The notes under the pieces were generated by a model. That model ran no database searches. It was not told the origin of the DNA and worked only from the letters and a program-made list of their open reading frames with translations. This document shows positions 1 through 8,627 of a stretch of 19,946 nucleotides of DNA, piece after piece; the first letter of the stretch is position 1, and every line of letters begins with the position of its first letter. The DNA is taken from the NCBI GenBank assembly GCA_021203425.1, contig JAJQBF010000229.1, positions 1 to 19,946 of the forward strand, written 5' to 3'. The stretch comes from Clostridiales bacterium. GTDB lineage: Bacteria; Bacillota; Clostridia; Lachnospirales; CAG-274. Position numbers and translations under genes: made by a program.

Positions 1-45
1 TAATAATTTTAAATACGTTAATTGTTAAGGACGAATGGTGATTAT

Positions 46-1020
46 ATGGGAAATAAACTTAAAAGACCCTGCGGTCCTCCCTGCGGAAAGGGAATCGGCG
101 GTCAGGCCGTTATCGAGGGTGTAATGATGAAAGGCAGAACGGAATATGTTCTTGCCGTTCGGGATATAGAAAAAAAGAATATTAAAATAGAGAAAACAAA
201 GACAAAAACCCCCGAGGAGAGAAACGTAATTTTAAGACTTCCTTTAGTGAGAGGTGTTGTTGCCTTTGTAGACAGCCTTATTATAGGTATGAAAACAATA
301 ACCCGTTCAGCTCAAATGGCAGGTCTTGAAGATATGGACGATGATATAAATGAAGAGGAAATGAGCAAATTTGAAAAATGGCTTATGGATAAATTAGGTG
401 ACAAGCTTATGAATATTGTTTTAGCCATATCTGTAACTATTTCACTTGTTTTTTCGGTTGCTTTGTTTATGGTTCTGCCTGTTTTGGTAAGCTCCTTCTT
501 TAACAAGTTTTTGGGCTTGGGAACATGGGCTTTAGGCATAATAGAAGGCTTTACCAGAATTTGCATCTTCCTGTTTTATATCTGCCTTACATCTTTGCTT
601 AAGGATATAAAACGGCTTTACAAATATCATGGAGCTGAACATAAAACAATAAACTGCTTTGAAAGCGGCGAAGAACTGACTGTAGAAAACGTAAGGCAGT
701 ATACAAGACTTCACAAACGCTGCGGAACCAGCTTTTTGTTTTTGGTTATGATTATAAGTATGATTGTCTTCTTGTTTTTGAGAACAGATGTTGTTATATA
801 CAGAATACTTTCCAGAATTATTTTTGTGCCCGTTGTGGCAAGCTTGTCTTATGAAGTCATAAGATGGGCAGGAAGAAACGACAACATTCTTGTTGATATC
901 GTTTCGGCACCGGGAAAGGCAGTTCAGCTTATAACCACAAAGGAGCCGGACGATGAAATGATAGAGGTTGCTATAGCATCTTTAAAGGGAGTATTGGAAG
1001 ATGAGCCTGAACAAAAATAA
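46..1020 (+). CDS. DUF1385 family membrane protein (YqhQ-like)
   Basis: Polytopic membrane protein of the DUF1385 family (B. subtilis YqhQ type); its biochemical function is not established. Visible family marks are GGQAVIEGVMMKG near the N terminus, YHGAEHKTINCFE in the middle and HKRCGTSF shortly after. The conserved His, Glu and Cys residues could bind metal, but that is inference. About four hydrophobic segments follow the acidic stretch near residue 100: two before the HGAEHK motif and two after it. I chose the ATG at 46 (324 aa), with a weak GGTG five bases upstream; an in-frame TTG at 22 would add eight residues but has no ribosome binding site. The 3' end overlaps prmC by 20 bases, so the two are probably translationally coupled. 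DUF1385-prmC-prfA is a recurrent order in Clostridia. The promoter lies outside the window. Confidence 0.9.
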   Translation: MGNKLKRPCGPPCGKGIGGQAVIEGVMMKGRTEYVLAVRDIEKKNIKIEKTKTKTPEERNVILRLPLVRGVVAFVDSLIIGMKTITRSAQMAGLEDMDDDINEEEMSKFEKWLMDKLGDKLMNIVLAISVTISLVFSVALFMVLPVLVSSFFNKFLGLGTWALGIIEGFTRICIFLFYICLTSLLKDIKRLYKYHGAEHKTINCFESGEELTVENVRQYTRLHKRCGTSFLFLVMIISMIVFLFLRTDVVIYRILSRIIFVPVVASLSYEVIRWAGRNDNILVDIVSAPGKAVQLITTKEPDDEMIEVAIASLKGVLEDEPEQK

Positions 1021-1849
1021 TGTAAAAAACCTTTTAATGGAAATTACAGATATTTTAAAGACCTCCGGCTCGGAAGAACCGGAGCTTGACGCCTCACTTA
1101 TACTTATGAAGTGGCTTGGTTTTTCAAAAACACAGCTTTACAGCCGAGACGACTATATTCCCGATGACAATCAAATGAGGAAAATAGACTACTGGGTTCA
1201 AAAATGCAAAGAAGGCTGTCCCATACAATATCTTTTGGGTAAAACCGAATTTATGGGCTTAAGCTTTAAAGTACAGGATTTTGTTCTTGTTCCCAGATGC
1301 GACACGGAAATTCTTGTTGAAGAGGTTTTAAAGATATCCGCAGAAAAGGGATATAAAACCGGTCTTGACATAGGAACGGGCAGCGGAGCTATAGCCGTAA
1401 GCCTTGCTTATTATAACAAAAGCCTTGAAATGACAGCTGCAGACGTGACTGAAAAAGCTCTCATAATGGCAAGTCAGAATGTTAAAGACCACAACGTAAA
1501 TGTAAAGCTTGTAAAAAGCAATTTGTTTGAAAATATAGAGGGAAAATTTGACTTTATTGTTTCAAACCCTCCCTATATAAAAACAGACGTCATACCCACT
1601 CTTGACAAAAAAATTAAAAATTATGAGCCTTTAAGCGCTCTTGACGGCGGAAGAGACGGCCTTAAATTTTACAGAGATATAACAGCCTCAGCCTTGACAT
1701 ATTTAAACAAAAATGGTATGCTTGCCTATGAAATCGGCTGTGACCAAGGGGAAGAGGTAATGAGTATTCTTAAGGATAAGGGCTTTAAGAATGTTAAAAT
1801 AAAAAAGGATTTAGCCGGACTCGACAGAGTTGTAATCGGATTTAAATAA
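1001..1849 (+). CDS. prmC: Peptide chain release factor N5-glutamine methyltransferase PrmC
   Basis: SAM-dependent methyltransferase that modifies the glutamine of the GGQ motif in release factors RF-1 and RF-2, raising termination efficiency in the cytoplasm. The 282-aa length is normal for the family. The N-terminal helical substrate-binding domain covers about residues 1-90. The Rossmann methyltransferase domain follows, with the SAM-binding DIGTGSGAIAVSL at 123-135 and the diagnostic NPPY catalytic motif at 189-192, which contacts the substrate glutamine. The ATG at 1001 is preceded by AAAGGGAG (984-991) and lies inside the end of the DUF1385 gene, suggesting coupled translation. Its substrate gene, prfA, starts 39 bases downstream, so enzyme and substrate are probably co-expressed. 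Nothing in the sequence suggests damage. Confidence 0.96.
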   Translation: MSLNKNNVKNLLMEITDILKTSGSEEPELDASLILMKWLGFSKTQLYSRDDYIPDDNQMRKIDYWVQKCKEGCPIQYLLGKTEFMGLSFKVQDFVLVPRCDTEILVEEVLKISAEKGYKTGLDIGTGSGAIAVSLAYYNKSLEMTAADVTEKALIMASQNVKDHNVNVKLVKSNLFENIEGKFDFIVSNPPYIKTDVIPTLDKKIKNYEPLSALDGGRDGLKFYRDITASALTYLNKNGMLAYEIGCDQGEEVMSILKDKGFKNVKIKKDLAGLDRVVIGFK

Positions 1850-1888
1850 CCCTCACCACCCCAAACTAAAAAGAAATTGGTGTTTTAT

Positions 1889-2962
1889 ATGATTGACAAA
1901 TTATCAGATATAGAGAAAAAATATGAAGATCTTACTCTAAAGGTAGGCGACCCCGACATTATAGCCGATAATGAAAAATGGCGTGGGCTTATGAAAGAAC
2001 ACAGCGCTCTTGAGCCTATTGTGGCTAAATACAGAGAATATAAGGCTGTAAAAGAGGCAATTGCCGAGGCAAAGGAGCTTTTAGGCGAAAAGTCGGACGA
2101 TGAATTCAGAGAGCTTGTAAAAGAGGAATTATCCGAAAACACAGCCCGTCTTGAAACCGTCTCGGAAGAGCTTAAAATTCTTCTCCTGCCGAAAGACCCC
2201 AACGATGACAAAAATGTTATCGTTGAAATAAGAGGGAGCGCCGGCGGCGACGAGGCAAACATATTTGCCGGAGATCTGTTCCGTATGTATTCAAGATATG
2301 CTGAACAGCACGGCTTTTCAATAGACATAATGAACACAAGCTACGGCGATATGGGCGGCTTTAAGGAAATTACCTTTATGGTTAAGGGAAAAGGCGCTTA
2401 TTCAAGGCTTAAATATGAAAGCGGCGTTCACAGGGTTCAGAGAGTTCCCGAGACGGAATCCGGCGGAAGAATTCATACCTCAACGGTAACGGTTGCGGTT
2501 TTGCCGGAGGCGGAAGAGGTCGACGTAAAGCTTGACCCCAAGGACTATCACTTTGACGTTTTCAGAGCCTCGGGAAACGGCGGTCAGTGCGTAAACACAA
2601 CAGACTCAGCCGTCCGATTAACCCACCACCCTATGGGAATTGTTATTTCCTGCCAGGACGAAAAAAGCCAGAGAATGAACAAGGAAAAAGCTCTTAAAAT
2701 TCTTATGAGCAAGCTTTACCGCCTTGAAGAAGAAAAAAAACAGAATGAGATTGCCGAGGAGAGACACAGACAAGTAGGCTCCGGTATGAGAAATGAAAAA
2801 ATCAGAACCTACAACTATCCTCAAAACAGAGTAACAGATCACAGAATAGGTCTTACCATCCACCGCTTAGATTCAATTATAAACGGCGATTTGGATGAAA
2901 TCATAGACAACCTGACAACGGCTGACAGAAGTGAAAAACTCGGTTCCGAAAGCGAACCGTAA
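1889..2962 (+). CDS. prfA: Peptide chain release factor 1 (RF-1)
   Basis: Class I release factor that reads UAA and UAG in the ribosomal A site and triggers peptidyl-tRNA hydrolysis. The 357-aa product carries the catalytic GGQ at residues 231-233, within RASGNGGQCVNTTDSAVR. The codon-recognition tripeptide is of the RF-1 PxT type (PET, within RVPETESGGR), not the SPF of RF-2, so this is prfA and not prfB. A coiled N-terminal domain occupies roughly the first 100 residues. I chose the ATG at 1889 because RF-1 proteins begin with a short M-x-D-K-L segment as here; an in-frame TTG at 1877 would add four residues. The binding site is weak (GGTG six bases upstream). The gene lies just after prmC, which modifies its GGQ glutamine, and 41 bases before glgP. 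Confidence 0.97.
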   Translation: MIDKLSDIEKKYEDLTLKVGDPDIIADNEKWRGLMKEHSALEPIVAKYREYKAVKEAIAEAKELLGEKSDDEFRELVKEELSENTARLETVSEELKILLLPKDPNDDKNVIVEIRGSAGGDEANIFAGDLFRMYSRYAEQHGFSIDIMNTSYGDMGGFKEITFMVKGKGAYSRLKYESGVHRVQRVPETESGGRIHTSTVTVAVLPEAEEVDVKLDPKDYHFDVFRASGNGGQCVNTTDSAVRLTHHPMGIVISCQDEKSQRMNKEKALKILMSKLYRLEEEKKQNEIAEERHRQVGSGMRNEKIRTYNYPQNRVTDHRIGLTIHRLDSIINGDLDEIIDNLTTADRSEKLGSESEP

Positions 2963-3003
2963 CTTACTTCACAGCCCCTCTAACAAAGGAAGGAGAACAA
3001 CAA

Positions 3004-5457
3004 ATGCAAATAGACAAGCAAATCTTTAAAAAACAGCTTACGGAAAACGTAAAAACTCTGTCAAGAAAAAAGATAACACAGGCAAGCCCTCTGCAGATTT
3101 ATGAGGCTCTTGTTTTCACAATCAGAGACTATGTAACCGATAAGTGGATTGCTACTCATGATAAGTATGACGAAACAGGCTGTAAGATAGTTTATTATCT
3201 TTCAATGGAATTTCTTATGGGCCGTTTCTTAGGCAATGTCATACTTAATATGCAGCTTATGACAACCGTAAAGGACGTTCTTGAGGAGCTTAATATCGAC
3301 TATAACCTCCTTGAAGACTCGGAAAGAGATCCCGGCTTAGGAAACGGCGGTCTTGGCAGACTTGCTGCCTGTTTTCTTGATTCTCTCTCAACACTTGAAC
3401 TGCCTGCTTACGGCTGTGGCATAAGATATCACTATGGTACCTTCGAACAGAAAATCGAAAACGGCTATCAGGTTGAATATCCCGATAACTGGCTTCAGGA
3501 CGGCGACTTCTGGGGTGTAAGAAGACCCGAAAACTCCGTTGAGGTTAAATTCGGCGGAAACGTAAAGGCTATCCCTCAGGACGACGGAAACATTAAATTC
3601 GTTCAGGAAAACTATCAGTCAATCATTGCCGTTCCTTATGACTATCCCGTTGTAGGCTATGACAACAACACAGCAAATACATTAAGACTTTGGGACGCAG
3701 AGGCTAAAAACAAATTTGACTTAAGGGCATACAATGCCGGAGATTATCAGAGAGCAAACGCAGAAGAAACTCTTGCAAAGGTTCTTACAGAGGTTCTTTA
3801 CCCTGCCGATGACCATATAGAAGGAAAGGAATTAAGACTTAAACAGCAGTATTTCTTCGTTTCCGCAACAGTTCGGAGAACAATCAACCGTTTTAAAGAA
3901 CACAACACAGACTTTAACCTTCTTCCCGAAAAGGTTGCTTTCCAGTTAAACGATACACATCCGGCTGTTACCGTAGCTGAACTTATGCGTGTGCTTGTTG
4001 ACGAAAACGACATACCTTGGAATCAGGCTTGGGAAATCACAACAAAGACCTGTGCATATACAAACCACACAATTATGTCTGAGGCTCTTGAGAAATGGCC
4101 TATGGATCTTTTCTCACGTCTTCTTCCCAGAATTTATATGATCGTTGAAGAAATCAACAGAAGATTCTGCTCCGACCTTATAAAGAGATACGGAAACGAT
4201 GCAGACAAGATCCGTAAGATGGCTATTGTAGCCGACGGTCAAATCAGAATGGCCTGGCTTGCTATAGTAGGCTCTCATTCAGTAAACGGTGTTGCCACAC
4301 TTCATACTGAAATTTTGAAACATCAGGAACTTAAAGATTTCTATGACATTTATCCCGAAAAGTTTAACAACAAGACAAACGGTATAACTCAGAGAAGATG
4401 GCTCGGTCACGCTAATCAGGAGCTTGCTGCCCTTATTACCGAAACCATAGGAAGCGGTTGGTATAAAGACTTGACAGAGCTTGAAAAGCTTGTACCATAT
4501 GCAGACGATCCGATTTTCAGACAGAAGTTTATGGATATTAAGCATAACAACAAGGTTAAGCTTGCAGCATACATTAAGGAAACAAACGGCATTGACATCG
4601 ACCCGAATTCAATTTTCGATATTCAGGTTAAGAGACTTCACGAATACAAGCGTCAGCTTCTGAATGTTCTTCACATTATAAGCCTTTATAACACAATAAA
4701 GACTAACCCCAATTTAGATATTGTTCCCAGAACATTTATCTTCGGTGCTAAGTCTGCAGCAGGCTATTACAGAGCTAAGCTTATTATAAAGCTTATAAAC
4801 ACTGTAGCCGATGTTGTAAACAACGATCCTGCTATAAACGGAAAGATAAATGTTGTTTTCTGTGAAAACTACAGAGTATCTCTTGCTGAAAAGCTTATCC
4901 CTGCGGCAGATGTTTCCGAACAGATTTCAACAGCCAGCAAGGAAGCCTCAGGAACAGGTAATATGAAGTTTATGCTCAACGGTGCCCTTACAATAGGTAC
5001 TCTTGACGGTGCAAACGTTGAAATGAGAGAAGAAGTAGGCGATGACAACATATTTATCTTCGGTCTTACAGCTGACGAGGTTATCGACACCTACGCTAAG
5101 AACAACTATAACCCTTGGGACGTTTACAACATAGACTCCGACGTAAGAGGAGTTATGAACGACCTTGTAAACGGAACTCTTAACGAAAATACAGAGCTTT
5201 TCAGAGAGCTTTACAACTCACTCTTAAACAGCATCAACGGCAACAGAGCCGATGAATATCTTGTTCTTAAAGACTTCGCAGCCTACAAGAAAGCACAGGA
5301 AGAAATCAACGAAGCCTATAAGGACAAAGACAAATGGGCAAAAATGGCTATTCTCAACACAGCTAAATCAGGCAAGTTCTCATCTGACCGTACTATCGCA
5401 CAGTATGCAGAAGAAATTTGGGACTTAAAGCCTGTTCATGTTGAAATGAAAGACTGA
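3004..5457 (+). CDS. glgP: Glycogen/maltodextrin phosphorylase
   Basis: Pyridoxal-phosphate-dependent alpha-glucan phosphorylase (GT35) that releases glucose-1-phosphate from the non-reducing ends of glycogen or maltodextrin. The 817-aa length matches bacterial enzymes. Family marks are DPGLGNGGLGRLAACFLDS (glucan/phosphate-site region), NDTHPAVTVAELMR, TNGITQRRWL and KRLHEYKRQLLN. The PLP-lysine motif is EASGTGNMKFMLNGALTIG, with the Schiff-base lysine at about residue 655. A strong ribosome binding site, AAGGAAGGAG, precedes the ATG. Stop codons TGA and TAA are adjacent. It lies 41 bases after prfA and can share its transcript, although the pathways are unrelated; no other glycogen gene is in the window. 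A rho-independent terminator follows 21 bases after the stop. Glycogen and maltodextrin specificity cannot be separated by eye. Confidence 0.96.
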   Translation: MQIDKQIFKKQLTENVKTLSRKKITQASPLQIYEALVFTIRDYVTDKWIATHDKYDETGCKIVYYLSMEFLMGRFLGNVILNMQLMTTVKDVLEELNIDYNLLEDSERDPGLGNGGLGRLAACFLDSLSTLELPAYGCGIRYHYGTFEQKIENGYQVEYPDNWLQDGDFWGVRRPENSVEVKFGGNVKAIPQDDGNIKFVQENYQSIIAVPYDYPVVGYDNNTANTLRLWDAEAKNKFDLRAYNAGDYQRANAEETLAKVLTEVLYPADDHIEGKELRLKQQYFFVSATVRRTINRFKEHNTDFNLLPEKVAFQLNDTHPAVTVAELMRVLVDENDIPWNQAWEITTKTCAYTNHTIMSEALEKWPMDLFSRLLPRIYMIVEEINRRFCSDLIKRYGNDADKIRKMAIVADGQIRMAWLAIVGSHSVNGVATLHTEILKHQELKDFYDIYPEKFNNKTNGITQRRWLGHANQELAALITETIGSGWYKDLTELEKLVPYADDPIFRQKFMDIKHNNKVKLAAYIKETNGIDIDPNSIFDIQVKRLHEYKRQLLNVLHIISLYNTIKTNPNLDIVPRTFIFGAKSAAGYYRAKLIIKLINTVADVVNNDPAINGKINVVFCENYRVSLAEKLIPAADVSEQISTASKEASGTGNMKFMLNGALTIGTLDGANVEMREEVGDDNIFIFGLTADEVIDTYAKNNYNPWDVYNIDSDVRGVMNDLVNGTLNENTELFRELYNSLLNSINGNRADEYLVLKDFAAYKKAQEEINEAYKDKDKWAKMAILNTAKSGKFSSDRTIAQYAEEIWDLKPVHVEMKD

Positions 5458-5478
5458 TAAAAATATAATACATCACAG

Positions 5479-5510
5479 GCGGATTGGGAAACTTCCCTTT
5501 CCGCTTTTTT
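5479..5510 (+). terminator. Rho-independent terminator after glgP
   Basis: GCGGA (5479-5483) pairs with TCCGC (5500-5504), and GGGAA (5486-5490) pairs with TTCCC (5493-5497). The two short helices are separated by a symmetric TT/TT internal loop. Six T residues (5505-5510) follow directly. It closes the DUF1385-prmC-prfA-glgP transcript. Confidence 0.92.
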
Positions 5511-5674
5511 CATCTGCTCTTAATATAAAATTCATAAACTTTAAATCTTTTTAAAAATTCTTTTAATCATAAATTAGTTTTATTCTAAGGCTGATAATTT
5601 AATATATATACAAAGCAAAAGCGAAAAATATTTTGCAAATAAAACAAATTATAATTCACAAGGAGCGATATAAT
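5511..5674 (+). other. AT-rich leader region of the SLH-protein gene
   Basis: This 164-base, very AT-rich stretch lies between the glgP terminator and the SLH-protein start. Since that gene sits between two terminators, a promoter should be here. Several TATA-like hexamers occur, but I could not place a convincing -35/-10 pair. The only clear element is the AAGGAG ribosome binding site at 5660-5665. Confidence 0.5.
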
Positions 5675-7819
5675 ATGAAAAGAAATATTTTAGCTGTGAT
5701 GCTTGCCGCAGGTATGGCTTTTACAAGCCTTCCTGCCGTATACGCAGATGATACAGCGCCGGCATTAACAGACGGAGAACTTCCTCCCGACTTACCCGAG
5801 GGCAAGACTATGGGCGAAACTCCCGGCGGCGGTATGGGTGAAATGCCATCAGGAGAAACCCCAAACGGAGAACAAGGTGAAATGCCCGAGGGAGAACCGG
5901 GCGAAATGCCTGAGGGTGAGGCTCCAAGCGGAGAATCAGGCAGTGAACAGACCTCTGCCCTGCCCTTTACAGATGTTGCCTCAACATCATGGTATTACAG
6001 CTATATTCAGCAGGCTTACAGCTTAGGACTTATTTCAGGTGTTTCCGACACATCGTTTCAGCCTGACGGAATGGTAACAGCGGCGCAGCTGCTCTCTATT
6101 CTCTACAGAGCCGACGGAAATTCTTCCGATACATCTTCAAGCGGAAACTGGTATGACTCAGCCGTAACATGGGCAAAGGAAAATTCCATCATACTTGACG
6201 ACAGTGACGGCAACGGCACTAACAACGCCAATGGCTGGACATTCTCCGCTGAATCAAACCTTACCCGTGAACAGGTTATAGTTATAATTTACAGATATAT
6301 GCTTTATAAAGGAATTGACGTAAGTGCCGAAGGCGACTTATCTGCCTTTACAGACAGCAGCGATGTTTCGGCATATGCAGAAGAGGCAGTGGCTGCTCTT
6401 GTTTCAAGGGGAGTAATTTCCGGCGATGACGCAGGAACCTTAAGACCCGGCAGCACACTTACTAGAGTCGAAGTTTCCGTAATTCTTATAATAGTCATAG
6501 GCGGCTCTGTTCAGCCCTCAGGCACAGCACAGGGACAGCCTGAAGGTATGGGAGAAAAGCCCGACGGCGAATCCCCTGAGGGTGGTATGCCCGGCGGTGG
6601 CTCATTCGGCGGCTCCGGAGAGATAACTCAGGGAACAGCAGCCACAACAATTGACGAAGACGGAGACTACAGCGATGAAACCTACACATCAACAGGTGAC
6701 GATGAAAACGCACTTAGAATTGACGGAGCAACAGTTACTCTTGACAATATTACTGTAAGCAAATCAGCCGGTTCATCTTCAAACACCGAAGACGGAGATT
6801 TCTACGGTATGAATGTCGCACTTTTAGCCACAAACGGCGCACAGGTAATAATAACCGATTCTGAAATCAATTCTTCCGCACAAAACGGAAACGGAGTATT
6901 CAGTTACGGCGAAGGCACTGTTGTTAAAATTTCCGATTCAACAATTACAACAACAGCCGACAACTCCGGCGGAATTCAGACAACAGGCGGCGGAACAACC
7001 TACGCTTATGACTTAACCGTAAACACAAGCGGAAGTTCGGCAGCTGCAATCCGCTCAGACAGAGGCGGCGGAACCGTTGTTGTTGACGGAGGAACATACA
7101 CCTCAAATGGCTATAACTCCCCTGCCGTTTATTCTACAGCGGATATAACCGTTTCAGATGCCGACCTTATGGCAAACAACTCGGAGGCACTTGTTATTGA
7201 AGGTCAAAACTCAATTAAATTAAATGACTGTGACGTATCCGGCAATATGAGTGACACAAAGGGAACAAGCTCTGATGAAAACGTTCACAATGTTATGATT
7301 TATCAGTCTATGTCGGGAGACGCAGAAGTAGGAACATCTGTATTCACAATGGAAGGCGGCTCCTTAACAAGCAATAATGGTGATGTTTTCTATGTTACAA
7401 ATACACATACCCTTATTACACTTTCCGACGTTGAAATAATTAGCGAAGATTCCGAAGGAGTTCTTTTCAGAATAACAGGCAACAGTGCCTCAAGGGGCTG
7501 GGGAACCGCCGGCGCAAACGGCGCACAGGCTGAATTGACAGCTGAAAACCAAACTCTTGAAGGTGACATAGTTGTTGATACAATTTCAACTCTTGATTTT
7601 GATTTAACTGACGGCTCAGTCCTTACAGGTACAATCAATATAATCGACAACGAACAAGGCGGAACAGCTGTTTCCGATAATGCCGTTGTTACAATAGACT
7701 CCGACTCTGTATGGAATTTGACAGGGGACTGTGTAATTTCAGAGCTTACAAACAAGGGAACAATTAATTTTAACGGATATACAATTACACTTGCCGACGG
7801 AACGGTTTTAAGCGAGTAA
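5675..7819 (+). CDS. Secreted SLH-domain protein with C-terminal beta-helix region
   Basis: Probable cell-surface protein of 714 aa, anchored through S-layer homology domains. A signal peptide covers residues 1-24 (basic start, hydrophobic core, likely cleavage after VYA). Residues about 25-95 form a Pro/Gly/Glu/Met-rich linker with repeated GEMP units. Three SLH-like domains follow at about 97-150, 158-218 and 221-275; the third ends in an unusually hydrophobic stretch. A second linker of the same composition leads to a Gly/Thr/Ser/Asn-rich region (about 320-714) with short beta-strand repeats such as TVTLDNITVSKS and GGIQTTGGGT, typical of parallel beta-helix surface proteins; ligand unknown. 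No LPxTG or C-terminal membrane anchor is seen. The ATG at 5675 has AAGGAG nine bases upstream and gives a proper signal peptide; the in-frame TTG at 5633 is unlikely. The gene is monocistronic between two terminators. Confidence 0.88.
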   Translation: MKRNILAVMLAAGMAFTSLPAVYADDTAPALTDGELPPDLPEGKTMGETPGGGMGEMPSGETPNGEQGEMPEGEPGEMPEGEAPSGESGSEQTSALPFTDVASTSWYYSYIQQAYSLGLISGVSDTSFQPDGMVTAAQLLSILYRADGNSSDTSSSGNWYDSAVTWAKENSIILDDSDGNGTNNANGWTFSAESNLTREQVIVIIYRYMLYKGIDVSAEGDLSAFTDSSDVSAYAEEAVAALVSRGVISGDDAGTLRPGSTLTRVEVSVILIIVIGGSVQPSGTAQGQPEGMGEKPDGESPEGGMPGGGSFGGSGEITQGTAATTIDEDGDYSDETYTSTGDDENALRIDGATVTLDNITVSKSAGSSSNTEDGDFYGMNVALLATNGAQVIITDSEINSSAQNGNGVFSYGEGTVVKISDSTITTTADNSGGIQTTGGGTTYAYDLTVNTSGSSAAAIRSDRGGGTVVVDGGTYTSNGYNSPAVYSTADITVSDADLMANNSEALVIEGQNSIKLNDCDVSGNMSDTKGTSSDENVHNVMIYQSMSGDAEVGTSVFTMEGGSLTSNNGDVFYVTNTHTLITLSDVEIISEDSEGVLFRITGNSASRGWGTAGANGAQAELTAENQTLEGDIVVDTISTLDFDLTDGSVLTGTINIIDNEQGGTAVSDNAVVTIDSDSVWNLTGDCVISELTNKGTINFNGYTITLADGTVLSE

Positions 7820-7839
7820 ACAAACATTAACCCAATTTT

Positions 7840-7875
7840 AAAGGGAGCAGATCTTCGTGATTCTGCTCCCTTTTT
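7840..7875 (+). terminator. Rho-independent terminator, probably bidirectional
   Basis: A perfect stem pairs GGGAGCAGA (7843-7851) with TCTGCTCCC (7862-7870), extended by AAA/TTT. It has a ten-base loop and five T residues at 7871-7875. It lies 20 bases after the SLH-protein stop. Read on the minus strand, it lies about 30 bases after the cupin stop with a short T-containing tail, so it can serve both convergent units. Confidence 0.9.
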
Positions 7876-7901
7876 CAGGCAAATGATTTCTATGACAGTT
7901 A

Positions 7902-8234
7902 TTAGAGAAAGTCTTTTCTTTCAGGGGTAAATATGTCAATTATTTTTCCGCTGTCTGTTAAAACACGGCAGCCGTGGGCAACATCAGAAGGCATAACTAT
8001 TGTGTCTCCTGCCTTAATTATTTTCTTTTCTTCCCCTACCGTAAATTCAAATTCACCTTCAAGACAGTAGGTAGCCTGTGTGTGAGGGTGTGTATGAACA
8101 GTTCCCACACCGTCTTTGTCAAAATATACCTCCACAAGCATAAGCTCATCGTTATGGGCTAAAATCTTTCGGTGTGTTTTGCCGTCGGGCAGGTTAATCA
8201 TTTTTGAATCATCATTATAAAAAAAGTTTGACAT
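7902..8234 (-). CDS. Small cupin-domain protein
   Basis: Single-domain cupin of 110 aa that forms a small beta-barrel with a likely metal site; substrate unknown. Cupin motif 1 is HTHPHTQATYCLEGEFEF, with His47, His49 and Gln53 where many cupins have Glu; an HxHxxxQ version is common in small cupins. Motif 2 is PSDVAHGC, with His87. Cytoplasmic, with no signal peptide. The start is supported by AGAAAGGAAG upstream on the minus strand. It is the last gene of a three-gene group with the VOC and metallo-beta-lactamase-fold genes, separated from the VOC gene by 19 bases. Such cupins act as sugar or small-molecule isomerases, dioxygenases or sensory domains; the sequence does not decide between these. 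Confidence 0.85.
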   Translation of the reverse strand: MSNFFYNDDSKMINLPDGKTHRKILAHNDELMLVEVYFDKDGVGTVHTHPHTQATYCLEGEFEFTVGEEKKIIKAGDTIVMPSDVAHGCRVLTDSGKIIDIFTPERKDFL

Positions 8235-8253
8235 TAAAATACTTCCTTTCTGA

Positions 8254-8625
8254 TTATTTTCTTGTAGAACAAACCTCCAGCCAGTAGCCGTCAGGATCGA
8301 TTATAAAGTAAATTCCCATTGAAGGATTCTCATAACATACACAGCCTATCTCCTTATGGAGTTTATATGCGGCATCAAAATCATCAACTCTGAAAGCCAA
8401 ATGGAATTCACATTCCCCTAAGTTATATTTTTGGGGGTGGTCTTTAAGCCATGTAAGCTCAAGTTCGAAGTCTGACTGTTCATTGCCTATATAAACGATA
8501 ACATAAGACCCGTCTGAGGCGGTTTTTCTTCTCTTTTCGGTTAAACCGAGAGCCTTGTTGTAAAACTCAAGAGATTTGTCTATATCGGCAATATTATAAT
8601 TTTCATGTATCATTTTAAAGTTCAT
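8254..8625 (-). CDS. VOC/glyoxalase I-like protein
   Basis: Vicinal-oxygen-chelate protein of 123 aa with two beta-alpha-beta-beta-beta modules. Candidate metal ligands lie where glyoxalase I has them: His7, Glu56 (ELELTWL), His75 (EFHLAFRV) and Glu117 (DGYWLEVC). This favours a lactoylglutathione-lyase-like enzyme that isomerises methylglyoxal-thiol hemithioacetals over an extradiol dioxygenase, although clostridia often lack glutathione and the thiol partner is unknown. The ATG is two bases after the stop of the metallo-beta-lactamase-fold gene, and its GGAGGT ribosome binding site overlaps the last codons of that gene, so translation is probably coupled. A pairing with a glyoxalase II-type hydrolase is suggestive, but the upstream protein lacks the obvious features of one. 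Confidence 0.88.
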   Translation of the reverse strand: MNFKMIHENYNIADIDKSLEFYNKALGLTEKRRKTASDGSYVIVYIGNEQSDFELELTWLKDHPQKYNLGECEFHLAFRVDDFDAAYKLHKEIGCVCYENPSMGIYFIIDPDGYWLEVCSTRK

Positions 8626-8627
8626 TC

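Noticed and set aside
1889..2962. Programmed frameshift as found in release factor genes
   Set aside because: That mechanism belongs to prfB (RF-2). This gene is RF-1 by its PxT motif and is in one uninterrupted frame.
5839..6026. Alternative reading frames within the low-complexity SLH-protein gene
   Set aside because: They are shadows produced by biased codon composition; the main frame has a signal peptide, ribosome binding site and recognisable domains.
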